From: Diplodia intermedia
Taxonomy: Eukaryota; Ascomycota; Dothideomycetes; Botryosphaeriales; Botryosphaeriaceae
Length of the DNA stretch: 64,000 bases
Direction: 5' to 3'
Assembly: GCA_021495925.1 (NCBI GenBank)
Contig: JAKEKT010000043.1
Location: 186,001 to 250,000 of the forward strand
The position numbers and the translations under genes are program-made. Positions 20,132 through 30,821 of the stretch are shown piece by piece. The stretch's first letter is position 1. Each line of letters opens with the position of its first letter. The notes under the pieces were generated by a model, which did not search any database, had not been told where the DNA came from, and saw nothing but the letters and a program-made list of their open reading frames with translations.

Positions 20132-23100
20132 ATGTCGGCCAGAGGCGGCAGAGGCGGCGACCGCGGCGGAGCTCCGCGTGGTGGCCGCGGTCGGGGCGGA
20201 TTCGACCGTGGCGGAGGCGCGCCCCGTGGAGGCTACGGAGGCCCGCCCTTCCGCGGCGGCGGCGGCGATCGAGGCGGCTTCCGCGGCGGGCGTGGAGGAG
20301 GCGGAGGGAGGGGCGGATTCCAACAGGGTCTGCAGGTCTATTCGTAAGTGTCCCGTTCGTGTCGTGTCGTGTCGTGACGTGACGCGTGATCACGCGCTGA
20401 CCGAGCCACGCGTTTCTCTATAGCGCCAACGCCGTGCCGGCCCCCAACGCCAAAGTCACCGCGGCCGAAGATGCGATCCAGAAGGCTGCCGCCACGGGCA
20501 CACAGGGTCTCGCTGGCCTGTCGCTGGACGACCAGTTCCCCGGCCGCCCGGGCTTTGGCACCAGAGGCACACCCGTCACCCTCTGGGCCAACTACTTTGA
20601 AATGACCCCGCCCAAGGACCTCGTGCTTTACCGGTACGACATCAATGTCTCTCCGGAGGCCAAGGGAAAGAAGCAGAACCAGCTCGTGAGGCTGCTGCTC
20701 GACACGCCCGAGCTTAGCGCCTTCAAGCCCGACATCGTCTCGGACTTCAAGTCCACCCTCATTTCGCGCAAGAAGCTGGACAGAGATGAAATCGTCGTCG
20801 GTTTCCAGTACCGTGCCGAGGACGAGGACGATCCTCTTCCCAATGCTCAGATGTACCGCATCCGGGTCAAGTTCACCAACTCGCTGAGCGTGTCGGAGCT
20901 CATTGATTACCTGACTTCGTCCAACATGGGCACCCGTTACCCCGACGAGCAGCCCATCACCCAGGCTTTCAATATCTTCATGAACCACCACTCCAAGGCT
21001 TCCAGTAGCCTGGCTGCCATTGGCAAGAGCAAGACCTTCGCCATTGGTGGCGACAAGTTTGACCTCGGAGTAGGTTTGGATGCCATCAGAGGCTTCTTCT
21101 CTAGCGTGCGCATGGCCACCGCCCGCGTGCTGGTCAACGTCAACGTCAGCCACGGTGCTTTCTATCAAGACATTCCGCTGGAGCATCTCATGCGCAAGTA
21201 CGGCATCGGCAACAAGCCCCGTCTGGAGAAATTCCTGAAGAAACTCAAGATCAGGACGACGCACCTTCCCGAGAAGAAGAACAAGTCAGGCAAAATCCTT
21301 CCCAGAGTCAAAACAATTGCCGCTTTTGCCAACAAGTATGACGGACGCAACTTGGAGCATCCACCCCAGGTCAAGGCTTATGCCGCCGGCCCGAAGGACG
21401 TTCAGTTCTGGATGGACAGTGCGCCCCAGCAGACGTCTAGTGGCAAGGGAAAGGGCAAAGGGAAGCCCGCCGGTCCGGCGAAGCCGCAGCCCGAAGGTTC
21501 CTCTGGCGGTCGTTACATCAGTGTCTACGATTTCTTTGTCCAAGGTAAGTGATTCCCACTGTTAAATCATTACCACGCTAAGCGCAGGCAGCATACGGAA
21601 GGAGAATCGCCGACCCCTCGCTCCCAGTAGTCAACTGCGGTACAAGGGATCACCCATCCTACCTTCCTGCTGAAGTCGGTGTTGTGATGCCCGCTCAGCC
21701 GTCCAAGTCCAAGCTGGACGGCGACCAGACTGCACAGATGATCAAGTTTGCCGTGCGCCGGCCATGGGAAAACGCCACATCCATCGTTAATGAGGGATAC
21801 CAGACCGTTGGTCTCAACAAGGAAGGAAACCTGCAGCTGGTAAATTCTCCCACGCAGATTGTCGTCTACATTAATAACGTTCGACCAGGCGCAATTCGGC
21901 ATCACGGTTCCGAAGTCCCTGATTACCGTCCAAGGACGCATTCTCAATGAGCCCAAGGTTCTCTACAAGGGAAACAAAGCCGCGCAGATGCGAGGCGGCC
22001 AGTGGAACATGCTCGATGTCAAGTTCCACACGCCGGGCACGGCGTTGAAGAAGTGGTCCTACGTGCTCATCTCCATGCCGGGCTATCCGGACAACATGCG
22101 TGAAGGAGACCTGAAGCCGCTCATTACCAGCTTTCACAATACCCTCAAACAGACTGGGGTCCCAGTCGAGGCTCCAATGCAAGGCAAGGTGCTCAGTATC
22201 AAGCACGAAGATGATCCGGAACTGGATGCCATGTTTTCGCGCGCATCGCAGGCGCTCGACCTGCTCTTCGTCATCTTCCCCGGCTACAACAAGAAGCTGC
22301 CCGTCTACAACCGCATCAAGCGCCTCGGCGACTGCAAGTACGGCATCCACACCATCTGCGCCGACGGCTCCAAGATCACCAAGGAGCGCGGCCAGGACCA
22401 ATACTTCCGCAACGTCGCGCTCAAGTTCAACCTCAAGCTCGGCGGCATCAACCACACCGTCCAGAACATCGCGCCGCTGCTCGACATGGCCAAGACCATG
22501 GTCGTCGGCGTCGACGTCACGCACCCCTCGCCCGACTCCAGCAGCACGGCGCCCAGCATCGCCGCCATGGTCGCCAGCGTCAACGCCCACCTCGGCCAGT
22601 GGCCCGCGACGCTCTCCGTCCAGTCGGCCGCGCGCCAAGAAATGGTGTCGTCGCTCACGCCCATGCTCATCTCGCGCCTGCGCCTCTGGCAAACCAAGGG
22701 CAAAAACGCCGCGCTGCCCGAAAACATCCTGCTCTACCGCGACGGCGTCTCGGAAGGGCAGTACAACCTCGTCCTGCACGAAGAAGTGCCGCAGCTGCGC
22801 GAGGCGTGCCGCCAGCTGTACCCGGCGCAGCAGACGGCCAAGGGGCTGCCGCGCCTCGCCGTCGTCGTCGTCGGCAAGCGCCACCACACGCGCTTCTTCC
22901 CCACGGCCGAGCAGCACGCGGACAGGAACTCGAACACCAAACCGGGCACCGTCGTCGACCGCGGCGTCACGCAGGCCGCGCGCCAGTGGGACTTTTTTCT
23001 CCAGCCCCACGCCGCCCTCCAGGGCACCGCCCGCCCCGCCCACTACTTCGTCGTCCTGGACGAGGTTTTCAGACACCGCTTCGCCGGCCCCGGCAAGGCC

Positions 23101-23388
23101 CCCCTCCCGCCCGGCTGCAGGAACGTCAGCGACGTCCTCGAGGAGTTCACGCTCGCGCTTTGCTATTTGTTTGGTAGGGCGACGAAGGCGGTGAGTTATT
23201 GCCCGCCTGCGTATTATGCGGATATCGCGTGTGAGAGGGGCCGCGCGTACTTGAGCGATGTCTTCGATGCGAGTACGGCGGGGTCGTCGAGCGGAGAGGG
23301 GGCTGGTGGTGGGCAGGGTGGTGGTGGGGTGAGGGAGGAGGATGTTAGGGTGCATGAGAGGTTGAGGGATTCGATGTTTTATATGTAA
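20132..23388 (+). CDS. Argonaute, QDE-2-like
   Basis: Four exons (20132-20343, 20424-21544, 21592-21839, 21889-23388) give 1026 residues. Argonautes bind small RNAs and cut complementary RNA in gene silencing and antiviral defence. The order is an RGG-rich disordered N-terminus (1-70), the N domain (GTPVTLWANYFEM), the ArgoL1 and PAZ region (ending ISVYDFF...LPVVNCG), the Mid domain (NMLDVKFHTPG...) and PIWI. The four catalytic positions are all filled: D736 (VVGVDVTHPS), glutamate finger E778 (RQEMVSSL), D812 (YRDGVSEGQY) and D972 (YYADIACERGR), so slicing should be possible. The last Asp, in place of animal His, matches Neurospora QDE-2. The third intron (21840-21888) was set so that NLQL joins AQFGITVPKSLITVQGR. 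The last 60 residues contain a Gly/Ser-rich insert before the FYM terminus. Confidence 0.95.
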
Positions 23389-26300
23389 GGGAGGGGAGGT
23401 CTTTTCGGTTGGTTGGGAGGAGGGAGGGGGGGGGAGGGGGGTTTCTTTCTTTTGGTTGGGTTGGTTTGGGTACGATTGAACCGTTGGGTTTGATTGAACC
23501 ACCATTGGGTTTGATTGGGTACAGGTAAGTAGGTATTCTTGACGATTAATGAATGGCTTTTGGCGTTGGGGAAACTGATGCGTATTGCTCCGGTGATCGG
23601 TCCTGCTGTGTTTCGGTCGCGTGACGGACTTACTGATCGGGAAGATTCGGTAGGTATAAAAGCAGGTCGGGATGCGACAGATGAGCGGGATTTACTTGAC
23701 CACCACCTCTCTGCATTGCAACATGTAGACATACGAATACAGTATCAGCACTTTTTTTCTGGATGCGGCCGCTGGTAGACCCTACCGGTTCCCGAACCGC
23801 ATCGCAACCACTCCGTCGCTTCTTACCTTCTCACCCGCTCACCATCAAGAAGGTCCATCGGAGAATATCTGGCTCGCGGCTCGATGAGTCGCCGCAGCAT
23901 CACGACGTGTTGGTGAAGCGCAACAGTAGTGTCCGTACCTACTCATGTGAGGGAGGCGCACTTGCGCGGGACTACGTTCCAGCGAGGAGGTCGCGCGCAG
24001 GGAAGCGAAACACGACAGTGTACATCCTTTGTCCGCGGGTCCAGAGTGAATCTCTTCCACTGCTTGTTGGATCTGATCCGAGCCATGGATGATGCGTCGG
24101 ACTCAACGAGCCGGATCCCTCGCTGCTTTTATACCACCAGACTCGCGGTTTCGCCATTGCAGGGCATGCAGCACGTGTGCAGTACAGTACAAGTACGTAT
24201 TAGGTAGTGCCGCGGCTCTCAACACATGCGCGCGCGCGTCCGCCTTCCGGCGAAACCGCGCGTGACGGGAGACGCCCGGGAATCGTGGACGGTGATGTCA
24301 CTTGTTCGGTCGGGTGTCTGAGTCGCTTCCCAGTCTTTTCTCAACGACAATTTAAAAAGCGGGGCTTGGTCGGCCTGGTTTGCTCCGCAGCATGTTCGAG
24401 TCCGTTTCACGATACACGATGTCGCATGGTTCGTACTGGCTTTGGGGGAGCAAACAATCCTGACAGTCCCCGCACTTGGGCGTGCGCCGACGCAGATTGT
24501 ACCCGTCTCTTTACAGCGGGCAAGCGTAGAGCGCATCACCGTGGTTCGATGATGGCTATCCGCGTCGGCGGTTGGTGCTGCGGTGCGCTGTGGGCGGTTC
24601 TTGGTGAGGCTTGTGTGAGTTTTCCATGGCAGAGCCGGCGAGAGCGGAGTGATAACGTTCTTCAGAAACGACCGACGAAGTGGAGGGAGGGGGAGGGTTG
24701 ACGTGCAAAGTAGATGGTCAGGATGATCGCCCTCAATCAGCGCTCCGGTAGAATGCTTTGCGAGTCGAACTCCCGAAGACCGTCGAATTTGGTTTAAATC
24801 CGTAAACAGTGGTTTGCTCGCGCATGTCCGCTGTGATCACGTCCACCCGAAACGCTGGGCCATGGCCTACACTTTACGAAACCACATTCACGGGTGACAC
24901 CGCCGCCCGTTGCCCCAGAGGCCAGTGCACCATGGCGCGTGATTGGGCTTCCACCGCTCGTGCGCGTCGCCAACCCAGCAGCTGAGCGTCGATGCGCCTG
25001 TAGACACATTTCCCTACTGCTTTAAAGGACACGTATCAACCGCAATAACTTGCAAATCTCGCTACAGCATGATTCTCGGCATGTCCGAGGATTCTTGTGC
25101 AAATTACCTGAGATGAACTGGCGTTCTCTGTGTTCAGAACACGAAGATACTTTCGACGGCGCTCCGCCCCGCCCTGTCCGCGTACGTCAGCAGCCTCTGC
25201 TGAATGGCCAACGGCGCTGATGAGCATCGTCTCTCGGACGTGAAGGACATCAGAATTGTTCGCTTGGCCTGCAGCGCAGCTTTGTCCGAGCGTGGCTTTG
25301 CTCCGGCGAGCTGGGTGCCAGGACCGCGACGGACGGTGAGATGAGCGAGGCGCGGGCACGAAAGGAAGTCACTACGTGGTATTTACCGGTTGGATTTCGA
25401 AAAGGTTGTCATTGAAGAGTGATGTGTGGATGGTGTGTACGTTTAAATATGCTCAGTGACAACTTCGTCGGGCAAAGGCACCTGCTTAAATTGGTGGGTT
25501 GTTCGATGTGTCAGCTTTCGGGGCTATTTAAGTGAGTATCGGCGTGCTGGAGCCGTGGACGGCGTAGATTCTCATTTGTTGTGGCAATATTACTCTTGGG
25601 CAGTAATTCACAACCTCCTAATGGCTACACTCGGTGGCGTTGGTCTTATACTGTCCTTAGAGTCTTGACCTACCTCGTACGGGCTACAGATCAAATGACG
25701 ACGTAGCATTGGAAAGAACCGATGGTGCACTTCAGCTTTCCATTATGCTGGAGATCACCGTGCGAATATTGATGATGATGCTCAGCCTTCCCTGAATGGT
25801 GAAGACGGAACTTGATCAGAGAGGGTTTGAACTTGTGGGCAAGACCAAGTTTGTCGTAATCTTCGTTGGCCACAAAGTGAGTTCTTGAAGGATGAAATAT
25901 GTTACATCTGCATTGAGAGAGGCTGATGCATGGATGTGAGGTGAACGGTGTTGTATTCAACTACCTGGAAAAGAAGCACTAAATACCCCTTCGGCGATCG
26001 CAGCTGCCACCTGCGTCGACCAGTAGCCGAGGAGTGCTTTGGCATGTTTATCGATGGCTGACGCCGGAGTTGGCCGATACTCAGGAGGCCTTTGTTCGGA
26101 TTCGCGATCGTAGAAGATGGAAAGGCGACTTATCGTCGCGTTATTTATTTTTCCTGTGCATGTAAATGCGTGTGGCCCTGAATCGGACTCATTTTTCGTC
26201 ATCAAAGAAACGGATCGGAAATTCAATCCCGTGCTCAAGTCGAGACCACGGCTCAGTATATCGGTTGAGGTCCCAATTTACCTGTTGGGGTACGTTAGAG

Positions 26301-28153
26301 GTTTCGGACCTTCACTGGGGCTTACTGAGGAAGACAGGTTGGCGCCGGAACCGGGCATCTTCGCCGACCAAGTTCTACGGCAATAAAGTGGAAATAAACA
26401 AGGCAAATGCCGGCTTGCTATAGAGAGGTGCGTAGAACCAATCAGCCTCGAGGTTCCACAAGCCCCATGTGAAAAGCGGGGACCGAATGTTTTTCTTATA
26501 TCGAAGTGTCTGCAAGTTACTAGGTAGTAGCCCCGAACTTCCTTCGTCTCTCTTTTTGCTTTTTCTCGTGCAAAGAGTCTGGCCGTCCTCACAACCACTG
26601 ATCTGAGGTTTAGCTCGGGCCAAGGATTGCTGCAGCTGACCCTCTGCCCGGTTTGACAGTTACTCGATTGGGCGCAGTGCGGCTTTTGGTGAAGGGGATG
26701 CAGGAACGGCTCTCGTCTTCCAGTCATAATCTCTCCGCATTCCTTCGCCAGCGCCAAGGTTCAGCTCACCGGAATGGAGCTGGTGCTAGTCTAGAATCCA
26801 GGAAGTGATTTTCCTGTGGTGCAGGGTCAAAATCGTCAGGCTAGTAGGGCCCAGCCACATGGCGGTCAGAGGTACAGATGACATGGGCTTGGCGGGGGAT
26901 GTGCAGCTTAACGTGCAGGGGTGTCGCACCATTGGGCCGTGCCCGGGCAACCACACGTCCGCTGAGTTATTTCCTTCAGCCGCGATGCAGTGCTATTGCC
27001 TAGGACCCAAGGGACGGCACGCAGGCCAGTTATCGGGCCGTCAACGCGTCCCTCGGCCCACGGTAAGTCGATGCGGGATTCGAGAACATCTGGATTCCAC
27101 GCCAGCGTACCGCGCGGCTCCTTTGGCCCTCGAAAGCGGTGCCCCAGGGGCGATTGTCTCCGCCCCGCCGTGCTGGGCGCGTCTAGCGGGATCAATCAAC
27201 CGTTGGTACCTGGCGTGTACCTCCAGTGCGCGCGAGGCCGATGGCGTCAGTGGAAAGAAAGGCAGGATCGATAGCTCGAGAGTGCTTTTCGGCACTAGCA
27301 CGCAACCGCGGTGGCGCGGGCTCGCTTCCAATCGTGTTTGCCACGCATCTGGAGGGGCGGTGACGACGACAGCAGATCATCACCACCACGTCGCGTGGCT
27401 GCCGTTATACCATGTCCACCATCACGGCCACGCCGACGTCGAATTCTCCGGCGTGCAGGCCGACACTAGGCGCCAACAGGCAAACGACTGGCTTCGACGC
27501 GGCTGACTGGCGCGAGCAGCGGGAACTAAAAAGCTTTTGCAGGGTCTGGCCTTGTCGCCCGCGCTGTCCCGTCCCGTCCGCAAGATAGCATCAACAGTGC
27601 GGGGCTCGCCAAGCGCCGTCGCCGTCCGCCTTTGCGTGCCGCCGGAGCTGCGTCCTGGAGGTGCTGCCACCTGCTCCCCCACGGCCTGAATCAGCTCGCG
27701 CGTCATCGCCTCACCGCCGCTCGCCGTTTGCGTGGCGAGGCGATCGCGGATACATATACGTCCTGATTCACGACCGCCCTGGCGATACGTACCCCGGCGG
27801 AAGTGCATCATGATCGACGCCTCGACTCCAGCACTACCTGGACCGGAGGTCAATCCGGCCCCGCCGCGCCCTCGACGCCCGCATCCATCCGCCATCCCCA
27901 TCGGCGGCAATATCGTCAGGATCCCGATATCAGACCCCGAAAAGCTCGACTACCCGATCGAGACCACAGGCCTAGCGCAACGCCCCCCCTGACGGGCCAG
28001 CCAACCGACACGATGCTCTAAAGACTAAGCCGGCAGCCGCATCTCACCACTACATAGAACAATAATTATATCCCAACCTCCAACAACCACCACGCCGCCC
28101 TGCGCCCCGCAACCCGCCACCACCGCGATCCCGCGGGCCCCCCCTCCTCCGCA
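23389..28153. other. Long interval without supportable genes
   Basis: This is 4.8 kb between Argonaute and the DUF7703-like gene. The open frames (for example 24207-24701, 26278-26757, 26805-27506) show no family signature, no consistent splice structure and no usable ATG context. The most protein-like piece is on the minus strand at 25957-26238. It ends in a stretch such as RPPEYRPTPASAIDKHAKALLGYW but starts without an ATG, so it could be a fragment of an unknown gene. No terminal repeats, tRNA or transposon domain were recognised. The last few hundred bases are the DUF7703 promoter. Confidence 0.45.
23414..23441 (+). repeat. G-rich tract with quadruplex potential
   Basis: At least four G runs of three or more lie within 28 bases, starting 26 bases after the Argonaute stop, so probably within its 3' UTR. 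Confidence 0.6.
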
Positions 28154-29563
28154 ATGGCGAACGACAACAGCATCTTCTACGAGATGAGCCGGGAGCTGCC
28201 GCCGTACGGCTTCGCGTGCGTCATGGTGGCGTTCCTATCCGTCGCCACCTTCAACGGCATCGACATCCTGATCAAAGTCCACTTCACCTTCCGGCGGCGG
28301 TCCGGACTGTACTTCTGGTCCATCACGCTGGCGACGCTGGGCATCTTCCTGTACGTGCTCGGCTTCATCATCAAGTACTTCATCACGGCCGACGTGACGC
28401 GGTGGGTGGGGCTGGCCTTCATCGTCGTCGGCTGGGTGCCCATGGTGTCGTGCCAGGCGCTCGCGCTGTACTCGCGGCTGCACCTCGTCATCCGCGACGC
28501 GCGCCACCTCAAGCTGCGCGCGGTGCTGGCCATGATCGTCGCCAACGCCGTGCTCTTCCACGTGCCGACGTGCGTGCTCGTGTTCATGGCTGAGACGACG
28601 CCGGCGCGCGCCGGCGCGTATATGGCGTACGAGAAGGTCCAGGTCACCTTCTTCACGCTGCAGGAGTGCGTCATTTCCGGCTTGTACATCTACGAGGCCT
28701 GCACCAAGGTCCTCAAGCCGCTCCCCGAGCCGCCTGCCAACCCCCCCGTCCGCGCCCCCACCACCACCACCACCGACCCCTCCCCCACAACAACAACATC
28801 CTCCACCCTCGGCCTCGACACCTACACCACCAACCTCGCCGACCGCAACACCCTCCGCAGCATCCGCCGGCACCTCATCTACGTCAACGTCGTCGTCGTC
28901 GTCCTCGACGTGGTCCTCCTCGGCACGCAGTTCGCGAATCTGTACCGCGTCCAGACGACGTTCAAACCTTTCGTCTACAGCGTCAAGCTCAAGCTCGAGT
29001 TCGCGATACTGAACCGCCTCATCGCGGCTGTGCGTGGCGGGAATAAGTTTAGTCTTCCTGGGAGTGGGGGGAGTCGGGATGGTGGTGGTGGTGGTGGTGG
29101 TGGTGGTGGCGCGGGGGAGTTTCGGTGGCCGTATGGTGGGGGGGCTGGGTGGGGGGATGGTGGGGAGGGGGACGGGGGGGAGGGGGGTGTTCGTATGGGG
29201 GACATGGCGAGGAGGGAGACGGATGCGACGATTGTGGTGGCGGCGGGGGGGAGGGATGAGGAGGAGCCGGCGATGAGGGCCGCGCGGGACGGCGACAAGG
29301 CGGTTGAGGCGGGCCGCGGCGGCGGCGGCGGCGTGGTGGTGGCGCCGGTTGAGAGGCGGGCGGAGGCGAGGCGGGCGTCGGCGAGGCGCCACCAGCTGGA
29401 CCACCACGTCGTGCTGGGGAGGGAGGACTCGTTGCAGATGGCGGCGTTGCGGGGAGGGTCGTCGGAGGAGGAGCAGCGGCAGCAGCCCGCGTTGACGCCG
29501 CCGCCGCCTCCGGCTGCTGATGCTGCTGATGATGATGCTGATGCCGTTGCTGCTGGGTCTTGA
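28154..29563 (+). CDS. Seven-helix integral membrane protein, DUF7703-like
   Basis: This single exon encodes 469 residues. Seven hydrophobic segments can be placed at about 17-38, 51-76, 83-105, 123-146, 160-180, 244-265 and 272-293, followed by a cytosolic tail of about 170 residues. The start (ELPPYGFACVMVAFLSVATFNGIDILI) and the helix 2 region (SGLYFWSITLATLGIFLYVLGFII) are typical of a fungal family of uncharacterised integral membrane proteins (DUF7703). The seven-helix layout recalls Pth11-like receptors, but no CFEM domain is present. The loop between helices 5 and 6 is Pro/Thr-rich, and the tail is a Gly/Arg/Asp-rich low-complexity region. The role is unknown; a sensing function would be speculation. 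Confidence 0.7.
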   Translation: MANDNSIFYEMSRELPPYGFACVMVAFLSVATFNGIDILIKVHFTFRRRSGLYFWSITLATLGIFLYVLGFIIKYFITADVTRWVGLAFIVVGWVPMVSCQALALYSRLHLVIRDARHLKLRAVLAMIVANAVLFHVPTCVLVFMAETTPARAGAYMAYEKVQVTFFTLQECVISGLYIYEACTKVLKPLPEPPANPPVRAPTTTTTDPSPTTTTSSTLGLDTYTTNLADRNTLRSIRRHLIYVNVVVVVLDVVLLGTQFANLYRVQTTFKPFVYSVKLKLEFAILNRLIAAVRGGNKFSLPGSGGSRDGGGGGGGGGGAGEFRWPYGGGAGWGDGGEGDGGEGGVRMGDMARRETDATIVVAAGGRDEEEPAMRAARDGDKAVEAGRGGGGGVVVAPVERRAEARRASARRHQLDHHVVLGREDSLQMAALRGGSSEEEQRQQPALTPPPPPAADAADDDADAVAAGS

Positions 29564-30031
29564 TGATGATGATGATGATGGGATGTCCCTGCGGAATGGA
29601 ACGGAAGGGAAAGAGCGTGGTGGAAGTGCTTCCATCCTTGCTGCACTTTCGTGTTTCGGTTCGAAAGAGCCGCCGGTCCGCGTCTCCTCCCCTGCCGCCT
29701 TCAGGATCCCGTCACATGTACCTCGCGTCCCGATGGCAAACGGCCCGGTGCGAAGGGCACGTGGTTGTAGACGTCACGACATGCCGTCGGGTTGCACCAA
29801 AGGTCTGTTGCGCATTTGCAATCGTTACATTCAATCCCACTGACTTTTTACATAGTGGGCAGCGAGCTCGGCACGCACGGAAATAACCAAACACCCACCC
29901 AAAAGAATCCGTCATAAATATCCTCGCAACAGCAGAGAACAGGGGACACAAAAGGAGGAACAAAGAACAAACAAAGTCCCACACACCGAAACGAAAAAAT
30001 CCATCAGAAGCGTGACCCCGCCGCACCGCAC
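29564..30031. other. Intergenic region between convergent genes
   Basis: A short GAT microsatellite lies just after the DUF7703 stop (29563-29580). The rest is the shared 3' flank of two convergent genes. Confidence 0.5.
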
Positions 30032-30681
30032 TCAAACGCACTCAACAGCGGTGATGTTGTAATCCCCTGCATTCCCCGACGCCGGCTCGGCCGTCGACGA
30101 CACCAGCCACGTGCCGACCCACGTGTCCAGCACGCCCGCCAGCTTCGCCGTCGTCTTGTAGTTGGGGATGGCGTCGGCGTAGAAGAAGACGGAGAAGGGG
30201 TCTTGGATGGTGTTGGACCAGTCGCAGTAGCTCTGCATGTCGGTTAGCGAGTGTGTATGTGTTTGTATGCGGGGTGTGGTGGTGGGGGTCATGTCGTTAT
30301 CACACGACGGTGTCGTGATGATTGGGTGGTTGGTGGTGGGTGGGGGATGGAAGAGAGGGGAAAGGGGAAAAAAAGATGGGGGTCGATGCGGAAGATGATG
30401 CCGACTTACCGAGGAGAAGCCCGAGGTGTTGGTTGAGTTGTTCCACTTGACCATGGTCTCTGGCGTGGCGTGTCAGTACGTTGCGGCACAGTTGAGGGGA
30501 AGTCTGTGGAAAGCTTACTCATCAGGATGTTTTCGCCCGGGTTCGCTGGGTTCGCGCGGGTGCTGTGCAGGGAAACGGTGCAGCCGCTGGTGCTGGCCCT
30601 GGGAGCAATCGCCGGGTGCGCCGTGGCAGCGGGAGAGGAAAGAGCCAAGACGGCGGCGGCGAAGGGCAACGTCAAATGCAT
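30032..30681 (-). CDS. Small secreted protein, unknown
   Basis: Three exons (30681-30519, 30459-30410, 30232-30032) give 137 residues. The N-terminus MHLTLPFAAAVLALSSPAA is a clear signal peptide, with cleavage expected near ATAHP or after a dibasic-like APR. The mature part has only three cysteines (GCTV, YCDW, ECV at the C-terminus), several N-glycosylation sequons (NNST, NTS, NITA) and aromatic-rich strands such as VFFYADAIPNYK and WVGTWLVSS, suggesting a small beta-rich extracellular protein. All three exons join in frame with good donors (GTAAGC, GTAAGT) and a CTAAC branch point before exon 3. No family was recognised. Size, secretion and lack of known domains make it an effector candidate, which is inference only. 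Confidence 0.75.
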
Positions 30682-30813
30682 GTTGAGGGATGGAGAAGAG
30701 AAGCGGTCGGGTATCTTTGTGGAGAAAATGCAAGGTGGAATAGATGTTGCGGTTGATGGCTGTAGTAGGTGATAGCTGGTGCAAATCAAGAACAAGAAGC
30801 AGCGCCGAGCAGC

Positions 30814-30821
30814 CTCTTATA
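30814..30821 (-). promoter_or_regulatory. TATA box of the small secreted protein gene
   Basis: TATAAGAG on the minus strand lies about 135 bases before the ATG at 30681. Confidence 0.4.

Noticed and set aside
20338..21264. 308-codon minus-strand frame
   Set aside because: It is antisense to exon 2 of Argonaute.
21871..23505. 544-codon open frame on the minus strand
   Set aside because: It is antisense to the Argonaute Mid/PIWI exon, arises from high third-position GC, and has no domain of its own.
24207..24701. 164-codon plus-strand frame
   Set aside because: It has no clear start codon and no domain, and reads like random translation of GC-rich DNA.
26805..27506. 233-codon plus-strand frame
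   Set aside because: The protein composition is atypical, with no family motif, no good start context and overlapping antisense frames.
28235..29635. 466-codon minus-strand frame over the DUF7703-like gene
   Set aside because: It is a shadow of the plus-strand gene, made of Ser/Arg/His low complexity without any family pattern.
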